Source: Chara braunii (taxonomy: Eukaryota; Streptophyta; Charophyceae; Charales; Characeae). From it: DNA of 44,458 nt. The notes under the pieces are model-generated. The model was given only the letters and a program-made list of their open reading frames with translations. It ran no database searches and had not been told where the DNA came from. A program made the translations under genes and the position numbers. Positions 17,874 through 28,519 of the stretch are shown here, in pieces. Every line of letters begins with the position of its first letter. Positions within the stretch are counted from its first letter, which is position 1. The stretch is taken from contig BFEA01000007.1 of assembly GCA_003427395.1 (NCBI GenBank), positions 3,448,560 to 3,493,017 of the forward strand, written 5' to 3'.

Positions 17874-18091
17874 CTAGGCTTCCCCCGAGGATCGAGTAAC
17901 GTCCTCAGAAAGGCCAAACTCATAAATCAGCGCACCTAGGTAATCTGTCATACAAGACAATGCATTTGCAACCTTGTTATACTCTCCCTTCACATAGTCT
18001 AGTTTGAAGTCATACTGATATATGACTTCAATCCAACGTTTGGGTCATCGGAAAGAACTGATTGTGGCTCAGGCTTGATCCTCTTGAGGGT

Positions 18092-18439
18092 CTAATGGTC
18101 AGTTCTCAAATAGAGAAACCTTCCTAACAGATAGTGCCTCCAGTGGACAAGTGTCTTGTAGAGGACGTAGAGTTCCCTCTCGTAGGTGCACTTTGCCAAC
18201 TTCTTTGATGATATTTTTTTGCTCATATAATCGAACGGTCTCAACTTCTGCCCTTCCTGTTGAGCCAACACTTCGCCAATGTCGTGTTGGCTTGCGTCAG
18301 TGGTTACAACAAACGGCCTTTGCGGGTCGGGTACCATGAGAACCTCATGGTGCGTGAGAGCATGCTTCAAACGCTTGAAAGTTGCCTCACACTCGTCGGT
18401 CCAGTCCCATGGTGTATCAAGTCGAGTGAGATCAGTCAA
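18092..18439 (-). pseudogene. pol: RNase H domain of element 2
   Basis: The frame reads WDWTDECEATFKRLKHALTH, then RPFVVTTDASQHDIGEVLAQ with the first catalytic Asp, YMSKKISSKKLAKCTYEREL with the catalytic Glu, and HYLLGRFLYLRTDH ending in the third acidic position. Motifs are intact in this part; the C-terminal end was displaced by decay and by the foldback-like insertion. Confidence 0.92.
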
Positions 18440-18457
18440 GGGAGATGTGATCGTACT

Positions 18458-19333
18458 TTAATTCTTTACGAAGTTGCGATAATAACCATACATTCCCAAG
18501 AATAATCTAACCTCAGTCACAGACGGGGTTCGTGGCAAGTCACGTATGCCAGTCACCTTCGTATCTTCGGGCCTAATCCCATCCGCGAACACTTCATGAC
18601 CCAAGTACAAGATTCGAGTACGACCGAACATGCATTTTTCTACGTTTATCTTATACTTGTGTTGTCGAAGAAGTGAAAGTACCTTGTCTACATGTTGAGC
18701 ATGCTCCTCGACAGTCTTGCTAAAGATATGTATATAATCGAGGTACACAACAACAAACTTATCTAAGTAGTCATGAAAGATCATATTCATGCCGTGCTGG
18801 AATGTACCCGGTGCATTGCAAAGGCCGAAAGACATCACCACAAACTCGTACATACCGTTCCTGGTCTGGAATGCGGTTTTGTGTTGATCCTTTGGTCTTA
18901 TAGCAATTTGATGGTAGGCGGATTTTTAGTTTATCTTTGTATAGTACTTACATTCATGCACCCTATCCAATAGGTTGTCGATGCATGGTAGAAACTCTGC
19001 GTTCTTAACAGTGACGACTTTGAGGCCTCTATAATCAATGCACATCCTTAGTGTTCCCGCTTTCTTTGGAATAAATAATACTGGTGAGGCAAAGGGGGAG
19101 GTGTTACGCCGTATCCAGCCCTTCTCTCAGAGCTCTTTCAGTTGTCGCCGAAGCTCATCTAATTCGGTCGGAGTCATCCTATAGATTCTCTCTTTAGGTG
19201 TCTTGCTATCTGGGATGATCTCTATGGCATGGACAACCTCCCTGCCTACGACTCCTGTAGGCTCCTCGAACAGATCAGGCTACTTAGCGACGATATTCTC
19301 TATCTTTGGGGGTGTTTTAACGGCCTCCCCTTT
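18458..19333 (-). pseudogene. pol: Reverse transcriptase of element 2, catalytic box mutated
   Basis: From 19330 the minus strand reads RIYRMTPTELDELRRQLKEL, RMCIDYRGLKVVTVKNAEF, then KIN followed by a stop and KSAYHQIAIRPKDQHKTAF. The last frame (18853-18458) has EFVVMSFGLCNAPGTFQ and VVYLDYIHIFSKTVEEHAQH. The catalytic YLDD is YLDY (TAT instead of GAT), which removes one metal-binding Asp. The connection region follows with YLGHEVFADGIRPEDTKV and LFLGMYGYYRNFV. Confidence 0.93.
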
Positions 19334-19838
19334 CAACAGAAAAATTCCCACAAGAAATAAAAATTGAAAAAACATTCGATTAAAAGAAAACCTTTCAAAT
19401 TCAAAAATTATCATTGCAATGTTCATCCAATTTTAAATTTTCAGTTTTATTTGATAAGTTCCTGTGTAAAAATGAGTTTTGCCTTCCAACTATATCTATT
19501 TGTTTAAGATGGAATGAAAGTCTGGACGAGTTTATGAAATGTTTTAATTAAACTTTTATCTAGGCTGCCAGCTGTCCGATGGAGAGACGTCTCCCCCGGG
19601 CGTCTCCAGGAGACGGTCAGGGGGGAGTTGTCTAAAAAATTGAACAACTATTTTTTTGCCAGAAAGAAAAACAAAAAAATGAAATGAAAATGGGGGGGGG
19701 TTGCGCACCATTAGGAGACTCCCCCCAAAAAAATTCAAGTTGTTCCGAGCAAAAACGAAAAAAAAAAATAGATACTGTTGGGGAGGTATGATGGTGGAGT
19801 GTTGGGGGGGTGGATTGCTTGAGGAGTTTAAATGGCGG

Positions 19839-20106
19839 GTCTGCTGCTGCAGTCAGCAAATGCTGCACATGCAGCGACTGCAGATGCTTCGTCTGACGCA
19901 GCGTGTGGACCATCCGCTCCAGCAGATGCAGCAGCTGCAGTGACAGCGACATCCACACACACACACACACAGAGGAGAGTCTGCTACTGCAGTCGGCAAC
20001 TCTGCACATGCAGCGATTGCAGTTGCTTCGTCTGATGCAGCATGTTGACCATCCGTTTCGGCAGATGCAGCAGCTGCAGTAACAGCGGCATCCACACACA
20101 CGCACA
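19839..20106. repeat. Tandem duplication of a 140-bp block
   Basis: Unit 1 starts at 19839 (GTCTGCTGCTGCAGTC) and unit 2 at 19979 (GTCTGCTACTGCAGTC). Each runs through CACATGCAGCG, GATGCAGCAGCTGCAG and CATCCACACACAC. The second unit continues into the following CA tract. Confidence 0.88.
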
Positions 20107-20254
20107 CACACACACACATACACACACACACACTATCTACTCGCACATATACACATTGTCCGCACACACACACGCACTATGTAGACACACACAGATACAT
20201 TGTCTAAACAAACACACACACTGACACCCATACACATACACAGACACACACTTA
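20091..20254. repeat. Imperfect (CA)n tract
   Basis: CACACA runs interrupted by TATCTACT, GTAGA and similar short words; low-complexity filler inside the inverted-end element. Confidence 0.85.
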
Positions 20255-20908
20255 AACTCACACTGAGAAGGAAACAGTAGCAAGACCAACGCAAAAGTTG
20301 TTTAGTTTATTAAACTTTATTTTTCTGTATAACATTGTTTTTATTTTTTATTTCAAACTTGATAAAGAATTTCGATGTAACCCCATAGCAAAAGTTGTTC
20401 AGTTTATTTTTCTGCATTTTAGGGCTTTTTTTTTTTTCCTGACTATTTGGGCTTCGGATAAACTGCCTGGGGAGGACGTCCGACCAGTTGCCCGATCGGA
20501 CAACCCCGGACGGTCAGGGGATCCCGAACGTCCGATCTGGTAACATAGACTTTTATTCTATTATAACAAATGACTTCTAATTTAGATTGGATTAAGCTAT
20601 TTATAATTGAAATTCTTATATAGAATGACAAGCTAATTAAAATATTTCATGAAATTCAACTCATGCAGACTTTCATTTAATCTCTAGCATGCAGTCAAAA
20701 TAAGAAGGGATACCTCATTCTTGGAAGGAAAATTTTCAAGTACGACTGAAAATTTTATATGTGGAATGACTTTTTTTTTAGATGGAATAAAAATTTAAAA
20801 TTTAGAATGTAATTTTACAATTTTTACTAATAGAATGATTATTTAATTCTGAGAAATTATTTTGTTGTTCTCAGACACATAGACTAGGTACATACCTTCC
20901 TCTTGGTT

Positions 20909-21380
20909 CTATTTGTAATAGTTATAGAACACACATGCGCATAAGCACCCATAGGAGTCAATTAACCTACTAGCTTTGTACTTAGCCAATCTAACTGTCC
21001 TCCCACTAGGTAACTTTTGCCACCTTCTTGTCCCAGTCAAATTGGGCTTGGCAACCTCAAGGTAGTAGATTCCTAACAACATATCAAAAGGCAAATCGTT
21101 GCTTACTAGGAATGATATTTTATTATTAAGTTTTCCTCAAGGGTAGGAGAAAATGCATGCAACGTCCTTTACGTAGTCCTCCACCATCATGCGTTCTTTG
21201 TTGGCCAAAGTAGATGCTACCGGTCTACTAAGGCGTTGCACCTGGTCCTTTAGGTGCAACCTCTCAATGTAGTCACGACTTATGAAGTTTCACGTGGACC
21301 TGATATCTACGAAGGCACCGCACTTCCGGTCATCCATACCAACTTCTACAACGAAATGCTCCCCTGTAGGACCTCTACTT
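20909..21380 (-). pseudogene. pol: Aspartic protease of element 2
   Basis: From about 21350 the minus strand reads DDRKCGAFVDIRST, a TGA stop at 21292-21290, then NFISRDYIERLHLKDQVQ. Retropepsins have D-S/T-G in this place; here Asp is followed by Ile-Arg, so the catalytic loop is lost. Downstream, LPFDMLLGIYYLEVAKP is the closing I/L-L-G-M motif, followed by KLPSGRTVRLAKYKASR. The domain ends close to the inverted-end insertion. Confidence 0.85.
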
Positions 21381-21659
21381 AGTGCTACCCAGGACTCACG
21401 TGGGTCCTTTGTCGACCACTCACCTTGAAGGTCCTCTAAGGCTTCAGACACATCCAACGTACAGAGTATATTTGGGTTTGGATGCGTCTGTGGGGTGACT
21501 AAGGAGTCAACAACTTCGGCAAATTCTTGAAACGGGGAGGGTACATCACTTGCTTCAACGAGAGTAGAAGCAGCTACAACTTCTACTGGCCCTATGCGTT
21601 TCCCGAGCTGAAGCTCGTAGAAGCCCCAGACTGAGGAGGATACCCACTCGTAGGCGGGA

Positions 21660-22254
21660 TCTTCTAGGCAACCTTAGCGTTCTTGCATTTAAACTATTGA
21701 TGGTTATATTCGTCGTACTTTCTGCAAGCCCCACGCTGCCAATAGTCCCGCCACACATCTTAATCCAAGCCGACCCGAACCCAAGCAGCAATTTTGTTTA
21801 GGTTGGCGGCTTGCCCCTGACTCCTTTGTTGATCGCCCTTACCGCGGCCACCTGCCTTAGTCTTAACTTCTGCAGCGAGGTTGCTACCCTCAGCATTGTC
21901 CTCGCCGTCTAACTCTGAACTCTCCACAAGGTCAGAAACATCATCGATCTCGATTTGATTCCCTTCGGAATCAACCATCATCAACCGACCACCCTTTTTT
22001 TTCCACTCTTGTGGGATCTTCTTCTTTCTCCCGTCTGTAGGGGGGGTTTGAGCACCACCCAGTGTAGCCTCTAAGTCTAGGGCCTTCTTGCTGAAGGACT
22101 CAAACGTGTGATATTCTAAACGAGCCTTGCTGGCTAACGAGTGCTTGATGTATGTAGGAAGACAGCTCAAGAGCATGGTCAACAAGACCTGTGGATTGTA
22201 CTTCACGCTTGAAACGACAATCAAACGCTCTACAGTCGTGGTGAGTTCGTGCAC
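21660..22254 (-). pseudogene. gag: Gag C-terminal part and zinc knuckle of element 2
   Basis: The frame from 22254 has HELTTTVERLIVVSSVKYNP, QVLLTMLLSCLPTYIKHSLA and FESFSKKALDLEATLGG, the end of a retrotransposon capsid domain. A Lys-rich then acidic stretch follows. Beyond the stop, near 21700, GACRKYDEYNHQ, a stop, then FKCKNAK marks the CCHC knuckle; its second Cys is Tyr. Confidence 0.82.
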
Positions 22255-23423
22255 AGACTTGTCTTCCTAGCGTCAAGTTTCAATAACTCATCAGTGGCTA
22301 TCTGCGCCTGCTGAGGGTTGTGCCACCATGTATCTACCAAGTCCATAAAGCTCTTCAGGGTGTAGGTCTGAGACCAATCACCCATGTTCCTACAGAACCC
22401 TACTGAAGCAACCGATCCATTCAACCAGCAAGTTGTTGAACCCTTTAAATATGATACAGCAGTTATCACCTCCTCCGCTACCAATGTCCTCTTCGCCCTC
22501 ACCCACACTGGTACCGTTCTCAACCACGTATCAAGAGTCTCATCCTTCTTATCTCCTGAGAAGGTTGGAGGTGGTTTCAGGGGGGTCTTGGGATACCAAG
22601 GCAATTGTTGTCCCACTGGCAGGACAGGTGGCGACTGTGGTGTAGCTCTAGTCGCTGGACCATAAGATGAAGAAGCAACAGTCTGAGATAGAGCTGCTGC
22701 TAATGGTGGTTGTCCAGACTGAGCGGCATAAGGACCTGATATCGCTGAGAATGACAGAGATGGTAAAGTTGTTAGCCGGATCCTAGGCCTTTGTATGACA
22801 TTCAGGATCTGGTACAGGGTATCCTGAATTGCATCATGTTTGTTGTCCATGTATGCGTGCAGGGACAGGATGCTCGCCTTGAAGACCTTTGTTGTGTTGT
22901 AAAGGCCTGAGTCATATAACCCCTCTAATGCAGTTTTGTCTGCCTCCCTACTCTCTAGTCTAATACTTCTATTTCTAATTTCTTTTTCTCTTTCGGAAGT
23001 TATTCTAAGTTCCTCCGCTAACCTTAAGCGGATCCTCTCAACTTGTTGGACCTCCATCTGCTCCCGGGTGGGTGGAGATGGCGAGCTGGACTACACACCC
23101 ACCATCTAACTAGAGCCAACTCCTGACTTATTGGAGTCGGACTGCGAGAGGGACCATCCCTGCGGCATGCCGAGGGAGGTTGCGGCAGATGATGCTAAAG
23201 AGGTAGCCATTGCTACCGCACTGGCTGCTGCTGCTGCCAATGCTCTCTCCTCAACTGTTATTGCGTCCCTTGTAGTCTCTAGATTACGGACCCTAGCTTC
23301 GGACCTTATTCTTCTTTCGTCTCCTAGTAGTAGAACCTTGAACACTACGGTTATCCTACCGGTATCGCTTCGTGTATGCCTCCTATCGTTAGTTGTACCT
23401 TCACCACCCTCTGATCCACTCAT
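22230..23423 (-). pseudogene. gag: Gag N-terminal and capsid part of element 2
   Basis: The upstream frame (23423-23106) begins MSGSEGGEGTTNDRRHTRSD and contains an Ala-rich helix. After a stop the frame at 23057-22230 (275 residues) has a charged coiled segment (VERIRLRLAEELRITSEREK), a Ser/Pro-rich linker, then PPTFSGDKKDETLDTWLRTV, VRAKRTLVAEEVITAVSYLK and GSTTCWLNG, the signature of Retrotrans_gag-type capsids. It overlaps the next frame by about 25 bases, showing a shift. Confidence 0.87.
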
Positions 23424-24699
23424 CGACTAGGCAAGGGTTGTTTGCACTAGTATCCTCTCTAGGACCCACCGCAGCATGCGTCTGACCGGTTCTAAAAATA
23501 AATAAAATAACTCAATGTCCGGCGAGTTACCTAGACTACTGGTCAAGCGGTGTGAACAACATCTATACAAATTGTACACATAGTCTACTCTTATTCTGAT
23601 TAGTTATGTACAGAAGCTTTGAGAAGAACTGACTATGGTTGATTACAATCCTACTCTAGGTTATCTGTTAGGTGTCAGCAGTCTCTCAACCAACTAATAA
23701 AATAAAAAATAAACTAATGTGAGCAGATATCTGCACAATGGTTATGATTGTGTTTTACAAAAGAGTCCTCAATTAGAATCACCATCTCCTGTATCCAACG
23801 TGCCTGTGAGCATCATCAAGCAGCGGTGTCTAAGGTGTGCATTATCAGCCCACCCCTGTGCCCAAGGTGTATGCTTATGACCAGCCTGCCCGACGTGCCC
23901 ATTATTTACCCTCGCATTCAACGAGCCTTGCGTCAGACTGATCTGGCTGATCAAGAGGCAATTTGAGGACAGCTCTCGAGAGTCCTAAGGAATTACTTAA
24001 CGTCGCAATTAGGACGACGATCACAGTCAGTGGACAGTTAAGACCCCAACCAGAAATGTTTATAGACCGTTTGGAAGCGTCTGCTTAGGACAGGTCAGTC
24101 CGCACACCCCTTCTATCAGCACAACAAAGAGCCTCAAAGTACAAAGCATCATGGCATGCGTGTACTACTCCCATGGGTTGGCATGGTGACCGTGACCCGT
24201 GCTTCGACCAGGGTCCTTCAGAGGCATTGCCCTCTCCTGCCAAATGCGCCACCGGGAAGAATGTCGTCTCTCAAGATAGAGCGCACACGACTCCTCACCA
24301 AAGAGAGGACATCAAGGTTGCACTTACTTCCTCATGGTAAGCAGAGATTGACAGGGTAGATAAGGAATGGGAACAACGTACATGGAGATAGTTGGCACTA
24401 ACCACAAATTTCTCACTAATTAGGCCGACGTGCATTTCGGTGACCATAGCCTCGGTACCACCCACAACACGATGTAGTGTCACCTCAACCAAACTGCCAT
24501 GTCAGCATGCTCTCATCATCATACATACATCCGTTGTCGCCACAGCTCGCACGTTGTTGCCACATCCTTCCAGCGGTCGGACCCTCTACCTGGGCCCCGC
24601 TCTATCAAGCCAGCGCCAAACTATCCTTACTGCACATGAAGCATTGTCAACATACCAAGTAACAATGTTGCCAGCGCCAGGTAAGCGGCGATCACGAAC
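23424..24699 (-). other. 5' leader of element 2
   Basis: Non-coding stretch between the primer-binding site and gag. No recognised domain on either strand and no strong repeat. Confidence 0.6.
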
Positions 24700-24714
24700 C
24701 AACTCTGATACCAA
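24700..24714 (-). promoter_or_regulatory. Primer-binding site of element 2 (initiator Met tRNA)
   Basis: On the minus strand TGGTATCAGAGTTGG directly follows the 5' LTR; its first eleven bases equal the standard plant initiator-Met site. Confidence 0.93.
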
Positions 24715-24957
24715 ATCGCAAGTAATACGAGTGTGAACGATATATAGAAAACCAAGTTGCGAAACCACTCAGATGTCCAAGTAGTCGTGTACAAGCAGAG
24801 AGCACAAATGCACTGAGCATCCATCCAAATAGAGCAATACAATTAAGTAATGAGCCAATTTTCACGCACTCAAGCCCCACCAACATAGTATTCAAAGTCG
24901 CTCCGCTCTGTTTCACGCCCAACGCCTAGCCTACTCTACTCGACTATCCTACCTACA
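24715..24957 (-). repeat. 5' LTR of element 2
   Basis: On the minus strand it starts TGTAGGTAGG and ends near ACTTGCGATT, next to the primer-binding site. It matches 14038-14273 at about 80 percent by eye. Confidence 0.9.
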
Positions 24958-26164
24958 GTTCAAACTTTCGGTTTCTCTCCTCAAGATATTTGGTTGTTGA
25001 GATCAAGACTGAAACAAAGTGCTCATGAGTTTCCTTGTCTTTCTTCACATAGATTCTCAGGTCATGAATAATATCTTATGCAAACTTAGTGAGAACCACA
25101 AAAATTGACACATCTTCTTATCTAAAGCCGATTGCACTTACATATCAGTACTGAAAAATAACCTTGGAGGCAATCCTGTTGAGACTGGTCAAGACAGTGT
25201 GATGAAGTGGAACTGAGAAGAGAGTACTGATGTGTCAAAATGTATGCTGGAAGTTCCCTGGAACAAATAGGAATAGTGACGAATTCTGATTAATAATGGT
25301 CAATGAAGTGACCTCCACTAGTTGAGTGTGAGTGATGAGAGCACCAATTGATTGATATAAGTCTTGAAAATTAATTGAAAGTAACTAAATGATAATAAGT
25401 TTTGATACTAATGATGTCTTTGATGCTTTGAAAATCTTTGAGGAACTAGTCATCGATTACCGAAAACTAAGAGAAGTTGTGGATTATTGAATGATACTCG
25501 ATGAAAACTCACGGGGATGCTATTTTAAAAATAATGGGGTTGATATTGATCACTTTTCCCTAAGCTTTGCCTTAGCTTGCTCAACTGTCTCTAGAGATGA
25601 GCCAGTGTCATACAACTTGTCACAACATTCACAAAAGTAGAATACGTGCTCAATGGATTTCTCCCCACCAGTTCTTTCAACAACATGTTCTCTCAGAATC
25701 AGTTTATGAATCTTCATGTCATTACAAACTTATGTCTCTCATTCCTCACTTTTTTTTTTTTTATCTCATATCTTAATAGTAGGATCTCCTCATCCCTCAC
25801 GATTCCGTATGCTTTGATAACTCAAGTTTAAACAAGGGAGAAGAAAGATGGAAGTATCTGAAGCATTCTTCTGTTATAAGGTCTTCGTTAATGAAAGTAC
25901 GGGGTTGCTTATAACAGATTGTTTGTGATCACCTACACTCGCACGCTATATTAAACGCATACATAGGCCATCAATTGCTCGATCACCATTCAATGCATCA
26001 TAGCAGATTACCGCTACTAGTGTGAGACATAGGATGTCGAATTCAGTTGCTCCTATTTGCTATAGGAATCTCGCCCACAATTCACAGTGAAAGTTTTCTC
26101 CAACTATATTAGGATGTCAGTCAAAAATATATTTTAGAGATTCTCTTTAATTAAATGGCTTGTT
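24958..26164. other. Anonymous AT-rich stretch
   Basis: No gene, repeat or RNA recognised. Open frames are short. The sequence may contain older host or element-A DNA, but I cannot align it to anything else in the window. Confidence 0.6.
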
Positions 26165-26172
26165 GTTGTTGG
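26165..26172. repeat. Left 8-bp target duplication of the GC-rich hAT-like element
   Basis: GTTGTTGG here and GTTGTTGT at 27359-27366 differ in the last base. The word is simple, so the match is weaker evidence than at 16235. Confidence 0.55.
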
Positions 26173-27358
26173 CAGGGTTTTCACGCGGGTAGCCCCGAGG
26201 CCAAAGCCGGGGTAGGGGTTTCACCCCTTGACCCCCGCCGCGGGGCAACCTGGCCCCCACCTCTGCCAAACCACCCCAGCCCCTGCCCCAAACCCGCCAC
26301 CCCGCTCCCGGCTCACACACCCGCGCTTGCACCCCGCACCCCCACCCTTGCCACCTCCGCACCCCCGCTCCAGCACTCCCACCCTTGCCACCTCCGCNNN
26401 NNNNNNNNNNNNNNNNNNNNNNNNNNNNNNNNNNNNNNNNNNNNNNNNNNNNNNNNNNNNNNNNNNNNNNNNNNNNNNNNNNNNNNNNNNNNNNNNNNNN
26501 NNNNNNNNNNNNNNNNNNNNNNNNNNNNNNNNNNNNNNNNNNNNNNNNNNNNNNNNNNNNNNNNNNNNNNNNNNNNNNNNNNNNNNNNNNNNNNNNNNNN
26601 NNNNNNNNNNNNNNNNNNNNNNNNNNNNNNNNNNNNNNNNNNNNNNNNNNNNNNNNNNNNNNNNNNNNNNNNNNNNNNNNNNNNNNNNNNNNNNNNNNNN
26701 NNNNNNNNNNNNNNNNNNNNNNNNNNNNNNNNNNNNNNNNNNNNNNNNNNNNNNNNNNNNNNNNNNNNNNNNNNNNNNNNNNNNNNNNNNNNNNNNNNNN
26801 NNNNNNNNNNNNNNNNNNNNNNNNNNNNNNNNNNNNNNNNNNNNNNNNNNNNNNNNNNNNNNNNNNNNNNNNNNNNNNNNNNNNNNNNNNNNNNNNNNNN
26901 NNNNNNNNNNNNNNNNNNNNNNNNNNNNNNNNNNNNNNNNNNNNNNNNNNNNNNNNNNNNNNNNNNNNNNNNNNCCAACCCCCAGGCCCACCACCGCCCA
27001 TGTTATTTGACCCTCACGCCGACCCCCGCCCCCCACCATGTCACCCCTGCCCCCGGCCCGAGCCCCTCGCCCCACACCCCGCACCCCCGCCCCCGCCACC
27101 ACTCAACCTGGCCTCGCGAGTTGTTGGCCCCGTCCCCGGCCCCGCACCCGCAGCTACCCCTGTCACACCAATGGTGGGTGTGGCCCCGGGGGGGTCCTAG
27201 GTGGGGCACAAAAACCCATGTTTGGGGTTTAGCCCACGGGGTGCGTGCTCTCGTAGCGCACCCCCAACTTTTTTTTTTTCAAAGCGGAGGGTGTTCGGAG
27301 CTGAGGTCGGGGGTGCCCACCCCCGCACTACCGTCGGGGCTGGGGCTCGACAACCCTG
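26173..27358. mobile_element. GC-rich hAT-like element with internal gap
   Basis: The left end reads CAGGGTTTTCACGCGGGTAG and the right end, on the opposite strand, CAGGGTTGTCGAGCCCCAG, then both continue with CCCCGA. With the flanking near-identical 8-mers this fits hAT ends. The inside is extremely C-rich on the plus strand (CCACCCTTGCCACCTCCGC repeats, CCCCGCACCC words) against AT-rich surroundings, so composition changes sharply at both ends. Bases 26398-26974 are unknown. Open frames spanning the gap are Pro-rich artefacts; no transposase is visible. Confidence 0.6.
26398..26974. other. Assembly gap of 577 bases
   Basis: Unknown bases inside the C-rich element. The left flank ends in a short C-rich tandem repeat (CCACCCTTGCCACCTCCGC, twice at 26340-26397), so a collapsed minisatellite is likely. 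Confidence 0.95.
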
Positions 27359-27366
27359 GTTGTTGT

Positions 27367-28519
27367 CCCTGTTCATTTGCGATATACAATGTTGAGAAGA
27401 AAACAACATTGACTGAATTCTGCTTCAAAATTAATTACCCATTCTTGTTGAATAGTCTAAAATATCAGTCAGCCACGCACCAGTGAACGGTTTTGCTTGA
27501 CACTATTTTAGATTTATCATTGGAGGATTTTACCCTTCATTAAACTGTTGTTGAGAATATCACTATGAACATTCTAGTACTAAGTATAGCCTTGACCCGC
27601 ATACAACACTTAGTACCATTAGAACTACCACTTCTCATGCATAGCAAAGCGAGTTATCGATGGCTCTCGTCGTTCATTCACTGTGCAGGGCGTTGTTGAG
27701 CTAGAGTCGCAGTTTCGTGGGTTGTCATTGACATCAGCTGGTCAAGGGCCATCTAAATCATGGGATCGAATTTCATATAGAATAGTGTAGCATCCGAGTG
27801 TTCAGGGCCGAGTAAAGTAGTGACTGTAGAATTACTATCTCCTCCAATTTGAATTTTAGTATTGAATTGAGCAATCCGTCCGACCCAAAAATGCAACATT
27901 TTAACTCCTCTCGAATAAAAGATGGTCATATCTACAAATTCACAAGTGTTGTAGTCCTTGTGGAGTTGTTCGAGAATTTATCCTTGAAGCGAAAGACACT
28001 CTCATTCAACTTTCAAGTTACAAAGGCAATCTGTAATTTTCTTAATGCTACCTGTCTATGAAAGGCATGATTCAACATTTCCATCCAACAATCCTCTTAC
28101 ATATTGATATGAAAAATATCATTTTAATTCTCATTAAACAAAAACCTAGCTAGCTAAAATTATCTTCTTCAAGATCAATTTGTTTCTACATGTCAGTTTT
28201 AGCTTTGGGATCCGAGTCGATCAGAAGTTCATAACTTAAGTCAATCACAACCTCAAGACTTACTAGTCTAGCTTGCTGATGTATATTTTGACTCTGAGGA
28301 GTAATCTCAGTTTGACATTTATCAAATGAGGATTATCACATTCTCGATTTTGAAAAAAATGCCTAGCAGCTATTCGACAGCATAACAGTAAAACGGTGTC
28401 TCCTGTCACTTCTTAAACAACTCACAACGTTATTAGAGAGATTGGTTGAGATAAGAATTGAGGGACAGTTAAACAGTACCTCAACCACTATTCTGAACAG
28501 GGTTGCTATTCATCTCATG
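27367..28519. other. Anonymous stretch
   Basis: No coding region, repeat or RNA recognised before the satellite begins. Confidence 0.6.

Larger units (their letters stand above)
19334..20867. mobile_element. About 1.5-kb element with long degenerate inverted ends
   Basis: It separates protease from RT of element 2. The left part (19334-19570) and the reverse complement of the right part (20580-20867) share ordered blocks: AACARAAAAATTYCYCA near the ends, AAAAATTG, TTTTAAATTT, TTGCCTTCCAA against TTTCCTTCCAA, and ATGAAAGTCTGNAYGAGTT followed by ATGAAATRTTTTAATTA. Inside are GC-rich palindromic zones (19561-19640 and 20457-20541), a 140-bp tandem duplication and a (CA)n tract. There is no transposase. 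Long inverted ends suggest a Mutator-like or foldback derivative; I found no target duplication, so the limits are approximate. Confidence 0.6.
14038..24957 (-). mobile_element. Element 2: Ty3/gypsy retrotransposon, degenerate and multiply interrupted
   Basis: A minus-strand element with LTRs at both ends, an initiator-Met primer-binding site and the order gag, protease, RT, RNase H, integrase, chromodomain-like tail. The LTRs agree at about 80 percent by eye, so it is probably older than element 1. Three foreign insertions lie inside pol. I could not find a convincing target-site duplication. Its left flank is the leader of element A, so it may also be nested in A, but the right flank (24958 on) does not clearly continue A. 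Confidence 0.92.

Noticed and set aside
14028-24965. A target-site duplication around element 2
   Set aside because: Neither AATTA/GTTCA nor small shifts of the LTR ends give matching 5-mers, so none is reported.
26147-27486. Very long open frames of 220-443 codons on both strands
   Set aside because: Most codons are unknown bases from the gap, and the rest is Pro- or Gly-rich low-complexity sequence.
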